In this document: positions 8,979-18,977 of the stretch, in pieces
Layout of the letters: the number at the start of each line of letters is the position of its first letter
Numbering within the stretch: position 1 is the first letter of the stretch
NCBI GenBank assembly: GCA_002441135.1
Contig: DJVJ01000016.1
Coordinates: 1 to 49,156 of the forward strand
Source of the DNA: Caryophanales bacterium UBA6259
Lineage (GTDB): Bacteria; Bacillota; Bacilli; Tepidibacillales; Tepidibacillaceae
DNA length: 49,156 bases
Direction: 5' to 3'
The notes under the pieces: model-generated
Databases searched by the model: none
What the model saw: only the letters and a program-made list of their open reading frames with translations
What the model was told of the DNA's origin: nothing
Position numbers and translations under genes: made by a program

Positions 8979-9941
8979 TTATAATAACACCTCTAAATAT
9001 ATTCCGATTCCAGCAAATAAGAAACCAATTAACCAAAATACCATAACTACCTTCCATTCAGACCAACCATTTAACTCAAAATGATAATGTATAGGACTCA
9101 TTCGAAATACTCTTTTGCCTCTTGTTTTGAAGGAAGCAACCTGAATAATAACAGAGAGCGTTTCGATAACATATATTCCACCAATAATCACTAAAAGAAG
9201 CTCTGTTTTCGTTAATATAGCCATTGTTGCTAAGGCGCCACCAATTCCTAAGGACCCAGTATCCCCCATGAAAATTTTAGCTGGATAGGCATTAACAACA
9301 AGAAATCCTAAAACAGATCCAACCATCGCAGCCCCAAAAATTGCAACATCAAATTGGCTATTACTTAATGCGATAATTGAAAAAGCGCCAAAGGAAATAG
9401 CACTACTACCTGCTAACAAGCCATCTAATCCATCCGTTAAATTAGTCGCATTAGAAGTTCCAATCGTTAATACAACTAAAAATGGCAGGTATAACCAACC
9501 AATATCAAAGCCAATATCTAAGCCAGGAATGTAAAGATGAGTATCAAAGCCATTATTTACTAAGAAATAGTATAGTATGACTGCAATAAATAACTGACCA
9601 AAAAGCTTTTGTTTAGCCGTTAATCCCAAATTTCTTTTCTTTATAATTTTTATAAAGTCATCAAGAAATCCTAAAAATGCAAATCCAAGAGAAACAAATA
9701 ATAATAAATATAATTCCAAGGATAAAGAAGAAAACTTAAGTACTGTAAATATTAAGGCAAGAAAAATGCTAATTCCCCCCATAGTTGGGGTCCCTGCTTT
9801 TTTATAATGGGTTTTTGGCCCTTCTTCACGAATAAATTGGCCAAATTTAAGACGCCTCAGCACAGGAATAAAGAGAGGCCCTAGCAATGCAGAAATAATT
9901 AATGATGCAATTATAGTATAGATAATTAATCGTAATTCCAT
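8979..9941 (-). CDS. mraY: Phospho-N-acetylmuramoyl-pentapeptide transferase MraY
   Basis: Integral membrane enzyme that transfers phospho-MurNAc-pentapeptide to undecaprenyl phosphate, forming lipid I. The 320-residue polytopic sequence contains the family motifs GTPTMGG (about residues 49-55), the aspartate-rich NLTDGLDGL (about 166-174), KIFMGDTGS (about 222-230) and the histidine-rich SPIHYHFELNGW (about 281-292). It lies between murF and murD in the cell-wall operon. The start ATG has an AAAGGGG-type ribosome binding site. Confidence 0.95.
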   Translation of the reverse strand: MELRLIIYTIIASLIISALLGPLFIPVLRRLKFGQFIREEGPKTHYKKAGTPTMGGISIFLALIFTVLKFSSLSLELYLLLFVSLGFAFLGFLDDFIKIIKKRNLGLTAKQKLFGQLFIAVILYYFLVNNGFDTHLYIPGLDIGFDIGWLYLPFLVVLTIGTSNATNLTDGLDGLLAGSSAISFGAFSIIALSNSQFDVAIFGAAMVGSVLGFLVVNAYPAKIFMGDTGSLGIGGALATMAILTKTELLLVIIGGIYVIETLSVIIQVASFKTRGKRVFRMSPIHYHFELNGWSEWKVVMVFWLIGFLFAGIGIYLEVLL

Positions 9942-9987
9942 TTTATGTCTTTCCCCTTTTCTACTCCTTTTAAAAAAACGAACCTTT

Positions 9988-11391
9988 TTATTTTTTAATC
10001 CCTTCGATAACTCTTTCCAAATGAACCCCTCTAGAAGCTTTAACTAAAATAACGGTATTTTGATCAAAGTTACGAAGCACAAAGTCTGGAATTTTTTCTA
10101 TCTCTAAATGAATAACAGCTTTAGAATCCATTTTGGCTATCAACGCCCCTGAATTAATTAATTCTCCAAGTAAACCTGTTGTGATTAAATAATCAAGATT
10201 TAAAGAAGCGCATAATTTGCCAATCTCATTATGATATTCAGCTGCTTCATTTCCTAACTCTAGCATATCCCCAAGAATAGCAACTTTTTTAAGTGAGCTT
10301 GGAAAACTTTTTAATAGCTGTAAACTAGCCTTCATCGAAGTTGGACTAGCATTATAAGCGTCATTTAAAATTAACGCATCATTCTTCGCAACCTGTTTTT
10401 CTAAACGCATTCCGGTAATTTGAAGCTCTGCTAACCCTCTTTTAATTTTTTCAATTCCTACATTTAAATATCTTCCTACTTCAATAGCTAGCATAGCATT
10501 TATTACATTGTGATCACCTAATAATGGCAAAGTATAGTTCTCCTCATCTGAAGTAACAAAAACCATTTTTTCTGCGTCCACTAATTTTTTTTCTTTAAGG
10601 TAGAATTGATTATTTTCCCCATTTCCTACCCATTTCACTCGGAAATTCTCTGGGCTTCTTAGCTTATTCCTTAATAGTGGTTCGTCTCCATTAGCAATCA
10701 ACAGTCCCTTATCTTTTAGACCCTTTATAATCTCTAATTTTGCTTCAGCAATATTTTCTCTTGTTTTTAAATATTCAATATGAGATTCACCAATATTGGT
10801 TATAACTGCAACATCAGGCTCTGCGATTAACGTTAATTGCTCAATTTCACCTTTGTTGCTCATCCCCATTTCAACTACAGCAACTTCCGTATCCATCGGC
10901 ATGGAAAGCAAAGTTAACGGCAATCCAATATGATTATTTAAATTGCCATGGGTTTTATGAAGCTTATATTTTTGCTTTAAAATAGAAGCCACTAAATCCT
11001 TTGTCGTTGTTTTGCCATTACTACCGGTTATTCCAACAACAATTGGTTTAACTATATTTTTATATTCCTTTGCAAGCTGTTGTAATGCCGTTAGTGTATC
11101 TTCTACAAGAACAATTGGAATATTTATTTTGCTATCCTCTGGGAAGGGAATATTCTTGTTCCAAAAAGTTGCTATTGCTCCATTCTCGATAGCTGCTTGA
11201 ATAAATTGATGACCATCAAAGTTTTCTCCAACCAGTGGAACAAATAATTGATTTTTGGTAATCTTTCTTGAATCAGTACTCACTCCAGTAATTACAAAAT
11301 CAAAATAGTTTTCTTCACTCGATTGATCTTGATTAGTCTTGATTATTTCGCCCTGTACAAAGTTAATGATTTCCTTTAATTCTAACCTCAT
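9988..11391 (-). CDS. murF: UDP-N-acetylmuramoyl-tripeptide--D-alanyl-D-alanine ligase MurF
   Basis: Mur ligase that adds the D-Ala-D-Ala dipeptide to complete the cytoplasmic pentapeptide precursor. It has 467 residues, an N-terminal substrate domain, the ATP loop GSNGKTT at residues 123-129, the EMGMSNKGEIEQL motif and the MurF signature NDAYNASPTSM near residue 340. The ATG overlaps the murE stop by 4 bp (ATGA), so coupling is likely. In B. subtilis murF sits elsewhere beside ddl; here it is inside the dcw cluster as in many other bacteria. Confidence 0.94.
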   Translation of the reverse strand: MRLELKEIINFVQGEIIKTNQDQSSEENYFDFVITGVSTDSRKITKNQLFVPLVGENFDGHQFIQAAIENGAIATFWNKNIPFPEDSKINIPIVLVEDTLTALQQLAKEYKNIVKPIVVGITGSNGKTTTKDLVASILKQKYKLHKTHGNLNNHIGLPLTLLSMPMDTEVAVVEMGMSNKGEIEQLTLIAEPDVAVITNIGESHIEYLKTRENIAEAKLEIIKGLKDKGLLIANGDEPLLRNKLRSPENFRVKWVGNGENNQFYLKEKKLVDAEKMVFVTSDEENYTLPLLGDHNVINAMLAIEVGRYLNVGIEKIKRGLAELQITGMRLEKQVAKNDALILNDAYNASPTSMKASLQLLKSFPSSLKKVAILGDMLELGNEAAEYHNEIGKLCASLNLDYLITTGLLGELINSGALIAKMDSKAVIHLEIEKIPDFVLRNFDQNTVILVKASRGVHLERVIEGIKK

Positions 11392-12878
11392 CCTTTTCTT
11401 CCCCTTAATATAGCTTCTCTTGCGACCTCACGATCATCAAAATGGATTACTTCATTCTTTAATTGCTGATAAGTTTCATGCCCTTTTCCTGCAATTAAAA
11501 TAACATCATCTGGTTTTGCTTGTTGAACTGCATATTCAATGGCCGTCTGACGATCAACAATCGCAACATATTTGCTTGTGTCTGTATTTTCTTCTTTTAT
11601 TCCTTCTATTATATCCTCAAGAATTCGCTCTGGCTCCTCTGTTCTTGGATTATCAGAGGTCACAACAGCGATATCACTATATTTCACGGCTATTTTTCCC
11701 ATTAGTGGTCGTTTAGTCTTGTCTCGATCGCCACCTGCACCAAACACACAATAAATTTTACCCTTGGCAAATTCTTTGATTGTTGTTAAAACATTTTCTA
11801 AGCTATCTGGTGTATGAGCATAGTCAACAATTACAGTATAATCTTGACCTTCCATTACTGGTTCAAAACGACCATCTACACCTTGTATTTGCTCAAGGCT
11901 ATTTTTAATGTCTTCTAAAGAAATACCTTCAATTTGCGCAACAGTTATTGCTGCTAAAGCGTTATAAACACTAAATTTACCAATCATTTTTAACTGTATA
12001 TCCATTTTCTCTGACAGGCTTTGAACTGTAAATGAAGTTCCCTCAGAGGTAATGACAATGTTTGTTGCTTTTACATCGGCATCTTGATCAATTCCATAGG
12101 TTATTACCTGTGCTGCTGTGATGTCTTTATAATAGCTACTTGCTTGATCATCCGCATTTAAAACAGCATATTGGTTGTTTATTGGATTGGAATCATAAGA
12201 ATTGCCTAATTGTGCAAATAAAAGCCCCTTCGCATTTCGATAATTTTCCATCGTAACATGATAATCTAAATGGTCCTGAGTTAAATTCGTAAAAACCGCA
12301 ATATGATATCGAATCCCTCTTACCCGACCAAGCTGTAGAGCATGAGAAGAAACTTCCATAATTCCATAATCCGAACCAACATCAATCATTTTACGAAAGC
12401 TTTCCTGCAAAATTAATGCATCCGGTGTGGTATTTTTAATCTCAAAGCTTTCATTACCAATTTTCATTTTAATCGTTCCAATCAGCCCTGATAAATGACC
12501 CTGATCCGATAGAATTTTTTCAATTAAATGTGTTGTAGTTGTTTTACCATTTGTCCCAGTTACACCAATAATTTTTAAATGCTGGGATGGATGTTGATAA
12601 AAACGGTCAGCTAAAAAGGCCATAACAAAACGAGCATCCTTAACAATAATTTGAGGAACATTTAATGACAATGGACGTTCACATACTAATGCAACTGCTC
12701 CTTTTTGAATTGCCATTTCTGCATAGTCGTGACCATCTACCGTAAAACCACTCAAACAGAGAAATAAATCACCCTTTTCCACTTTTCTTGAATCTACTTC
12801 TATTCCAGTTATCTCTATATCTATATCTCCAACGATAGTTTTAGCCATTAAGGGTTCTACTAGTTGAGTTAGCTTCAT
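11388..12878 (-). CDS. murE: UDP-MurNAc-tripeptide synthetase MurE (meso-diaminopimelate-adding)
   Basis: Mur ligase adding the third stem residue. The ATP loop TGTNGKTT is near residues 107-114, and the C-terminal motif DNPR (about 409-412) is the signature of meso-diaminopimelate-specific enzymes, so the peptidoglycan stem is predicted to carry meso-DAP. I chose the ATG at 12876-12878 because GGAGG precedes it directly, giving 496 residues, normal for the family. A terminator-like hairpin lies upstream, between spoVD and this gene. Confidence 0.95.
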   Translation of the reverse strand: MKLTQLVEPLMAKTIVGDIDIEITGIEVDSRKVEKGDLFLCLSGFTVDGHDYAEMAIQKGAVALVCERPLSLNVPQIIVKDARFVMAFLADRFYQHPSQHLKIIGVTGTNGKTTTTHLIEKILSDQGHLSGLIGTIKMKIGNESFEIKNTTPDALILQESFRKMIDVGSDYGIMEVSSHALQLGRVRGIRYHIAVFTNLTQDHLDYHVTMENYRNAKGLLFAQLGNSYDSNPINNQYAVLNADDQASSYYKDITAAQVITYGIDQDADVKATNIVITSEGTSFTVQSLSEKMDIQLKMIGKFSVYNALAAITVAQIEGISLEDIKNSLEQIQGVDGRFEPVMEGQDYTVIVDYAHTPDSLENVLTTIKEFAKGKIYCVFGAGGDRDKTKRPLMGKIAVKYSDIAVVTSDNPRTEEPERILEDIIEGIKEENTDTSKYVAIVDRQTAIEYAVQQAKPDDVILIAGKGHETYQQLKNEVIHFDDREVAREAILRGRKG

Positions 12879-12961
12879 TCTTGTTCCTCCTTGTAAATTC
12901 ATTATTGACAAAAAGCCAGCTAGAAAAACTTACTTATGCATAAATCTAAAAAAACAAAAAG

Positions 12962-12991
12962 GCCAGGCGTATGCAAAGAATGAATCCTGGC
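12962..12991 (-). terminator. Terminator-like hairpin after spoVD
   Basis: Inverted repeat GCCAGG/CCTGGC with an 18-nt loop, followed on the minus strand by CTTTTTGTTTTTTT. The 6-bp stem is short but the U-tract is strong. It would end or attenuate transcription between spoVD and murE. Confidence 0.6.
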
Positions 12992-13007
12992 AGTATCATA
13001 TTTTATT

Positions 13008-14936
13008 TTAATCTGCTTTGTTTATCTTGTCACCTAAAACTATTCGTATGGTAGATCCTTTTTCTAACCGTTCTCCTGGTTTTGGTAGTTGATGAATTAC
13101 AACATCCCCTTCTCCTTCTACCTCAATCTGAAAATTAATATATAAATATTGTCGTAAATCCTTTTTAGCTGCACCAATTAAATTAGGTACCACATCATAC
13201 TCAATATCGCCCCAACGATACTCCTTTTCTAATTGTTCTGTTCTTTTCGGTACCTCCATATAGCTTAAACTATCCCCGATAATATTTTTAACGATAGGAG
13301 CAGCAACTACTCCTCCAAATTGTATTCCTTTAGGATTGTCTATTGCAACATAGACTAAGATTTCTGGTTGATCAGCAGGTGCAAAACCAACAAAGGAAAC
13401 AATATGATTATTCTGTAGATATCCACCATTAGGCCCTACTTTTTGAGCAGTACCTGTCTTGCCCCCTACTCGATAACCATCGATATAAGCATTTCGCCCT
13501 GTACCATTAGCTACGACACTTTCTAGGGTTTCTCTAACCTCTTTTGAGGTTTCCTCCGAAATAACCTGTCTTACAAGTTGAGGATTAACCTTTCCAATTG
13601 TTTGATTGCTATTGGGGTCTTGCACTTCCTTTAATATGTGGGGTGTGTATAATTTCCCTCCATTAATTGTTGCAGCAACTGCTGCTACTTGCTGAATTGG
13701 AGTCACTGCTACTCCCTGACCAAACGAGGTTGTTGCTAATTCTACTGGTCCTACCTTATCCAAACCAAATAAAATCCCTTTTTGCTCTCCCATTAAATCA
13801 ATACCTGTTTTCTCACCAAATCCAAATTTCTTTATATAATCAAACAGTTTATCCTTACCTAAGTTTTGTCCCATAGCGACGAAGCCAGGATTACAAGAAT
13901 TCTCCACAACCTCTAAAAATGTTTCAGACCCGTGTCCTTCTCTTTTCCAGCACCTAAGCCTTTGGCCTGCAACCATTATATAGCCTGGGTCATAAAATGA
14001 GTCCTTCAAATTAATCGTATCTTCCTCCAAGGATGCAGCTAAAGTAATAATTTTAAATGTTGAGCCTGGCTCATAAGCCATCCAAATTGGCAAATTACGA
14101 TCATATACTTCGCTTGGATATTTTTGGTAGTTGGCAGGTTCATAATTAGGACGACTTGCCATTCCTAATATTTCTCCTGAATTGGGATCCATTGCAATTG
14201 CAAAGGCGTGATCTGGGCGATAGGAAAGAAACGCTTGATCTAATTCTCTTTCTATAAAGGATTGAATATGCTTGTCGATAGTCAGAACAAGATCTTTTCC
14301 ATTAACTGGTGGTTTATACTTTTCTCCTTCGTTAGGCATTTCCCTACCTTTTGCATCAGAATAAAAGGAGATTGCACCATCCTCCCCTTTTAACAATTTA
14401 TCATATACAACTTCGATTCCTGTTAAGCCCTGATTATCAATCCCTACAAAGCCTAAAACATGAGAAGCAAAATCATCCTCTGGATAATAACGTTTGGATT
14501 CCTGGGTTATTGCAATCCCTGGTAATCTTAATGCCTGAATTTCTTTTGCTTTCTCTTCTGTGATTTTCCTTGCGACCTTCACCATTAACGTTCTTTTGGT
14601 AATTAATTTATATATATTTTCTTCATTCATCCCCAGTATATTTGCAAGCTCTTTTGCAACCTTTTCTGGTTCTTTTACCTGCACAGGAATAGCAATCACT
14701 GTAGGTGAACTGATATTATAAGCTAGTACTTCTCCATTTCGATCTAGGATTTTACCTCTCAACGCCTCTACTGGAATATCTCTTCCCCACAAATCCTCTG
14801 CTTTTTCTGCTAACCAATTCCCTTTAACAATTTGGATATACCCTAATCTACCAATTAAAGAGAAAAATAATAGCGTACTTATTAAGAGAGAGAGCCAGAT
14901 ACGCTTCCTTACTGTCACTTGTGAAACCTGTCTCAC
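13008..14936 (-). CDS. spoVD: Sporulation-specific penicillin-binding protein SpoVD
   Basis: Class B PBP (transpeptidase). It has a single N-terminal transmembrane helix, a PBP dimer domain, a transpeptidase domain with the SxxK serine in EPGSTFK (Ser292), SCN (347-349) and KTG (493-495), and one C-terminal PASTA domain (about 582-635). A single PASTA, 642 residues and position between pbpB and murE match SpoVD, which acts with SpoVE in spore cortex synthesis. I chose the GTG at 14934-14936, preceded by AAAGGGGGA; the TTG 11 codons upstream has no ribosome binding site. An 84-bp gap separates it from pbpB. Confidence 0.9.
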   Translation of the reverse strand: MRQVSQVTVRKRIWLSLLISTLLFFSLIGRLGYIQIVKGNWLAEKAEDLWGRDIPVEALRGKILDRNGEVLAYNISSPTVIAIPVQVKEPEKVAKELANILGMNEENIYKLITKRTLMVKVARKITEEKAKEIQALRLPGIAITQESKRYYPEDDFASHVLGFVGIDNQGLTGIEVVYDKLLKGEDGAISFYSDAKGREMPNEGEKYKPPVNGKDLVLTIDKHIQSFIERELDQAFLSYRPDHAFAIAMDPNSGEILGMASRPNYEPANYQKYPSEVYDRNLPIWMAYEPGSTFKIITLAASLEEDTINLKDSFYDPGYIMVAGQRLRCWKREGHGSETFLEVVENSCNPGFVAMGQNLGKDKLFDYIKKFGFGEKTGIDLMGEQKGILFGLDKVGPVELATTSFGQGVAVTPIQQVAAVAATINGGKLYTPHILKEVQDPNSNQTIGKVNPQLVRQVISEETSKEVRETLESVVANGTGRNAYIDGYRVGGKTGTAQKVGPNGGYLQNNHIVSFVGFAPADQPEILVYVAIDNPKGIQFGGVVAAPIVKNIIGDSLSYMEVPKRTEQLEKEYRWGDIEYDVVPNLIGAAKKDLRQYLYINFQIEVEGEGDVVIHQLPKPGERLEKGSTIRIVLGDKINKAD

Positions 14937-15020
14937 CTTTAATCCCCCTTTGTTTTGTCCATATTTCAACCATATTCATAGGGGATAAAGGATAGAACAA
15001 GCTAAGTAAAAGATTTCCTT

Positions 15021-17156
15021 TTATTCTTCACTTTCATCATTAGTATAAAGGGCTTGTGGATCCTGCAATTTAATTTTAATTTTACCCTTTGTATACAACG
15101 TATTTGGTGCAATACTTTGTTCTATAACCACTCCATTACCTTCAATTTCAAAGGGAATTTCTAGAATTGTACACAAAGTTATTGCTTCTCGTAATGATTT
15201 CCCTTTAAGATCAGGAACAGTATATTGTGCTTTAGGAACTGTAATCAAATATACACTTTCTCCGTTATTTACTGTCGTATTTTCTTTAGGAAATTGCTTA
15301 ATAACTACATTACCATCTCCAATTATAACTGGGGATAATCCTTGATTTACTAAATCAGTATTGCTACTAATCACCGCTTTTTTTTCATAGTTTTTCATAA
15401 CAATAGAAGGTATCTCCTTTGAAAGTGTCCCTTGTTGAATATCTGGAGAGACTTTTAAATATCTGAGACTATTTTGCATTATTTCTTTGAAAATTGGCGC
15501 CGCAATTGTGCTACCATAATATGGAACATCCAAATCCGGTTGATCCACTGCAACATAAATAATAATACTTGGATCATTTGCAGGTGCAAAACCGATATAT
15601 GAAACAATATATTTGTTATTTGAATAACGCCCATTTTCAATTATCTGAGCTGTTCCAGTTTTACCTGCCACATGATACCCTTCAATATAACCAGGCTTTT
15701 GGCCAAAATCTACTACTTTTTCTAGAATCTCTCTTGTTTCCTTTGCTGTTTTTTCAGAAACAACCCTTCTTATCACTTTAGGTTCTTTCTTTTCAATGAT
15801 TTCGTTGGTTTTTGGATCTTTTATCTCTTTTACTAAATAAGGCTGCATTAAATATCCACCGTTGGCTATTGCTGAAACAGCCATCACTTGCTGAATTGGA
15901 GTAACAGAGACACCTTGACCAAAGGCAATATTGGCAACACCAATATCAGAAACTTGATTTTTATCATGAATAATCCCTTTTGCTTCGTTCATTAAATCAA
16001 TACCAGTAGGTTGACCAAAGCCAAACTGATTAATATAATCAAATAATTTATCTTTTCCAAGACGTTCATATCCTAAAATCGCAAAAGCAACGTTACTTGA
16101 GTGCTGTACCCCTTCTAAGAATGAAATTTCTCCCCATCCTTTTCCATTATTATGATCCGGCACTACACTTTTACCAATCCTCCATCTTCCAGATTGGTAT
16201 TTTTCTTCGGCATTAAACATATTTTCTTCTATTGCCGCGGCAAGAGTAACAATTTTAAAGGTTGATCCCGGTTCAAATGGATATTGAGTAGCATAATTTC
16301 GATAATCTTCAATACTCCAGTATTCATTAGGATCATAATCTGGTCGATTGCTTAGTGCCAAGATTTCTCCTGTTTTTGGATTAGCAACAATAGCAGTCAT
16401 TTTTTGTGGCTTATAGAGCGCCATTGCCTTGTCTAAGGCACTTTCTACATATTGCTGTATTGTTTTATCTATCGTTAGCACCAAATTATTACCGTCTTTA
16501 GCAGGATGATAAATTTCTTCCTTATCTGGTAATTCATAGCCCTTTAAATCTTTCATTACCTTTAATTGTCCCTGTTCTCCACTTAGTTTTTCATTATATT
16601 GGTTCTCAATACCCATAATCGCTTTATTTTCATAGTCTACAAATCCTATTAAATGAGAGGCTAAACTATTATTGGGATAGTAGCGCTTTCCTTCTTCTCT
16701 AAGAATGATGCCAGGCAATCCAAGCGATTCTACTTCCTTCGCCTTGTCCTTGTCAATCTTCCAGCCACCCGGTCTTAGTTCTACTTGATAAACATCTTTC
16801 GTTAATAAAGAATATAAAGAGGCTTCACTCATTTTTAATACTGGAGCAAGCTTATTTGCTGTTTGCATTGGATCAATGATATGATTGTTATACTTATTTG
16901 AAAGAATAGCAATGACAGTATATGCTGGCGCATTATATGCTAATCTTTCATTATTTCTGTCCAAAATACTTCCTCTCTTTGGTTCCAAAACAGAGGAAGA
17001 GTTCCAGATGTTACGTGCTTTTTCCTGAAGCATTGTCGCATCAACCGTTTGGATATAAAAGCTTCGAGCAATTAAGATAATAAAAAGTAGGGTAAAACTC
17101 ACCCCTACAATTAATGAACGTATATTTAAACTTTTTTTATATTTATCAATTTTCAT
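15021..17156 (-). CDS. pbpB: Penicillin-binding protein 2B (division transpeptidase)
   Basis: Class B PBP required for septal cross-linking. The 711-residue product has a short cytoplasmic tail, one transmembrane helix (about residues 14-31), a PBP dimer domain and a transpeptidase domain with SxxK in EPGSTFK (Ser298), SSN (353-355) and KTG (499-501). Two PASTA-like repeats lie at the C-terminus, the second starting near the motif YTVPDLKGKSLREA. Position after ftsL and the double PASTA match Bacillus PbpB. The ATG at 17154-17156 follows AGGGTGA and starts 10 bp after the ftsL stop. Confidence 0.92.
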   Translation of the reverse strand: MKIDKYKKSLNIRSLIVGVSFTLLFIILIARSFYIQTVDATMLQEKARNIWNSSSVLEPKRGSILDRNNERLAYNAPAYTVIAILSNKYNNHIIDPMQTANKLAPVLKMSEASLYSLLTKDVYQVELRPGGWKIDKDKAKEVESLGLPGIILREEGKRYYPNNSLASHLIGFVDYENKAIMGIENQYNEKLSGEQGQLKVMKDLKGYELPDKEEIYHPAKDGNNLVLTIDKTIQQYVESALDKAMALYKPQKMTAIVANPKTGEILALSNRPDYDPNEYWSIEDYRNYATQYPFEPGSTFKIVTLAAAIEENMFNAEEKYQSGRWRIGKSVVPDHNNGKGWGEISFLEGVQHSSNVAFAILGYERLGKDKLFDYINQFGFGQPTGIDLMNEAKGIIHDKNQVSDIGVANIAFGQGVSVTPIQQVMAVSAIANGGYLMQPYLVKEIKDPKTNEIIEKKEPKVIRRVVSEKTAKETREILEKVVDFGQKPGYIEGYHVAGKTGTAQIIENGRYSNNKYIVSYIGFAPANDPSIIIYVAVDQPDLDVPYYGSTIAAPIFKEIMQNSLRYLKVSPDIQQGTLSKEIPSIVMKNYEKKAVISSNTDLVNQGLSPVIIGDGNVVIKQFPKENTTVNNGESVYLITVPKAQYTVPDLKGKSLREAITLCTILEIPFEIEGNGVVIEQSIAPNTLYTKGKIKIKLQDPQALYTNDESEE

Positions 17157-17166
17157 TTCTTTCACC

Positions 17167-17559
17167 CTAATTACGTGCACTATTATTATTCATGCTTTCA
17201 TTCTGTGAAAGAACTATAATTCTTTCTTCCGCAACCGTCATTCCTAATTTATTTTGTGCAATATCAATGATTCTTTCTGGAGAACTTAATTCCGCTATTT
17301 TTAATTGTAGGTTGTCATTTTCTTCTTGTAATTGATAAATGGACTTTTCTACATTTTGAATCGAATAATTATACTCCACTATTTGTGCGTAATTAGAAAT
17401 AACAATACTAGCCATTACAACCACAAATACGACAGAAAACAGATAGAAAAGCTTTTCCTTTACAAGTATTAAATTTTCGTTTGGTTTACTCACTCTTGTT
17501 ACATTATTGATTTTCACTTCTTGCTTATATGCTAAATTACCGTTTGTGTAATAAGACAT
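17167..17559 (-). CDS. ftsL: Cell division protein FtsL
   Basis: A small bitopic divisome protein of 130 residues, with a basic cytoplasmic N-terminus, one transmembrane segment (about residues 35-54) and a leucine-zipper-like extracytoplasmic coiled coil (about 63-100). It ends with the family-typical segment SPERIIDIAQNKLGM. It should form a complex with DivIB and DivIC and activate PbpB/FtsW. Sequence conservation is low in this family, so the call rests on topology, the terminal motif and position between rsmH and pbpB. Confidence 0.9.
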   Translation of the reverse strand: MSYYTNGNLAYKQEVKINNVTRVSKPNENLILVKEKLFYLFSVVFVVVMASIVISNYAQIVEYNYSIQNVEKSIYQLQEENDNLQLKIAELSSPERIIDIAQNKLGMTVAEERIIVLSQNESMNNNSARN

Positions 17560-17571
17560 CCCATTTCCCCC

Positions 17572-18501
17572 TTATAACTTCTCCGCAATTCTTAATTTAG
17601 CTGAACGCGCTCTTGGATTCTCCTCTAATTCTTTATCACTAGGTAATGTTGGTTTCCTTGTTATTATTTTAATGGAAGGTGTATTCCCACAAGAACAAAT
17701 CGGAAAATCAGGTGGACAAATACATCCTTTTGCATATTCCTGATAAATTGTTTTGCAAATACGATCTTCTAAAGAATGAAAAGTAATTACACTAACCCGA
17801 CCATTAGGGTTTAATAGTTCAATTGCGTCATGCAATGTTTGCTCAAAAACATTTAATTCATCATTAACAGCTATTCTTATCGCCTGAAATGTCCTTTTGG
17901 CCGGATGAGGTCCAGTTCTTCTAGCAGCGGCGGGAATTGCCTCTTTAATGATTTCTACAAACTCGCCTGTTGTCTCAATTTCTTTTACAGTTCGATGTTT
18001 CACAATATTTCTAGCTATTTTTCTTGAAAACTTTTCTTCACCATAACGAAAAATCACATTGGCAATCTCTTCTTCAGACCACTCATTTAAAACCTCTTTA
18101 GCTGACAAAGGATGGCTTTGATCCATTCTCATATCAAGAGGAGCGTCGTACTGATAACTAAATCCTCTTTCACCTTCGTCAAGCTGTGGGGATGAAACAC
18201 CTAAGTCAAATAAAATTCCATCGACCTTTTGTATCCCTCTTTCATATAATTCATCCTTTATATAACGGAAATTCGATTTGATTAATACCACATTTTCCTG
18301 ATATGGAGTTAGTCTTTCTTTTGCTGCAGCAATTGCATTCTCATCTTGATCAAAAGAATAAAGCTTTCCTGTAGTTAATTTAGAAGCTATTAATGCGGAA
18401 TGTCCAGCACCACCTAGTGTGCAATCGACATATACTCCATCTGGTTTAATATCTAATCCTTCTACTGCTTCATTCAATAACACCGTTGTATGTTGAAACA
18501 T
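17572..18501 (-). CDS. rsmH: 16S rRNA (cytosine-1402-N4)-methyltransferase RsmH (MraW)
   Basis: SAM-dependent methyltransferase that modifies C1402 of 16S rRNA in the ribosomal P site. The 309-residue product begins MFQHTTVLLNEAVEGL and carries the SAM-binding motif DCTLGGAGHS (about residues 26-35), DLGVSSPQLDEGERGFS and RTFQAIRIAVN. A C-terminal cysteine cluster (CICPPDFPICSCG) is common in Firmicutes homologues. The ATG follows GGAGG. Second gene of the dcw operon, 36 bp after mraZ. Confidence 0.96.
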   Translation of the reverse strand: MFQHTTVLLNEAVEGLDIKPDGVYVDCTLGGAGHSALIASKLTTGKLYSFDQDENAIAAAKERLTPYQENVVLIKSNFRYIKDELYERGIQKVDGILFDLGVSSPQLDEGERGFSYQYDAPLDMRMDQSHPLSAKEVLNEWSEEEIANVIFRYGEEKFSRKIARNIVKHRTVKEIETTGEFVEIIKEAIPAAARRTGPHPAKRTFQAIRIAVNDELNVFEQTLHDAIELLNPNGRVSVITFHSLEDRICKTIYQEYAKGCICPPDFPICSCGNTPSIKIITRKPTLPSDKELEENPRARSAKLRIAEKL

Positions 18502-18537
18502 GTTGTCGCCTCCAAAGTTCTTATTTCAAATCGGAAA

Positions 18538-18969
18538 TTATAAATCAAGATCAACAATGCTTTCCGCAATTTCATTAAATGATTCCTCTGATTCCTGATA
18601 ATAGGAGTCCCAGCTTTCCTTACTCCAAATTTCTACCCTATTGGAAACACCTATTAAGATACATTCCTTTTCTAGTTGAGCATAATCCCTTAAATTACTT
18701 GGAATACTCACTCTTCCTTGTTTATCTATTTCAGCTTCAATCGCACCTGAGAAAAAAAATCTCGTGAATTTTCTTGCATCACCTTTAGTAAATGGTAGGG
18801 ATTTAAGGTTTTGTTCCACCTGCTTCCACTCTGTTTCAGGATAAACAAAAAGCGAATGATCTAAGCCTCTTGTTATAACAAAGCTTGAACCAAGCTCTTC
18901 TCTAAATTTAACTGGAATGATGACTCGGCCTTTATCATCAATATTATGTTGAAATTCACCCATAAACAT
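18538..18969 (-). CDS. mraZ: Transcriptional regulator MraZ
   Basis: AbrB/SpoVT-fold DNA-binding protein, first gene of the dcw cluster. With the ATG at 18967-18969 the product is 143 residues, the standard family length, and begins MFMGEFQHNIDDKGRV like other MraZ proteins. It has two copies of the MraZ motif: DDKGRVIIPVKFRE (about residues 11-24) and DKQGRVSIPSNLRD (about 84-97). MraZ forms a ring and binds repeated TGG-containing boxes in its own promoter; such an array lies immediately upstream here, so autoregulation is likely. Confidence 0.95.
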   Translation of the reverse strand: MFMGEFQHNIDDKGRVIIPVKFREELGSSFVITRGLDHSLFVYPETEWKQVEQNLKSLPFTKGDARKFTRFFFSGAIEAEIDKQGRVSIPSNLRDYAQLEKECILIGVSNRVEIWSKESWDSYYQESEESFNEIAESIVDLDL

Positions 18970-18977
18970 ACCAAGCC

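Noticed and set aside
14937..15020. A sigma-E promoter for spoVD
   Set aside because: Expected from B. subtilis, but I could not find -35 and -10 elements with correct spacing in the 84-bp gap, so none is annotated.
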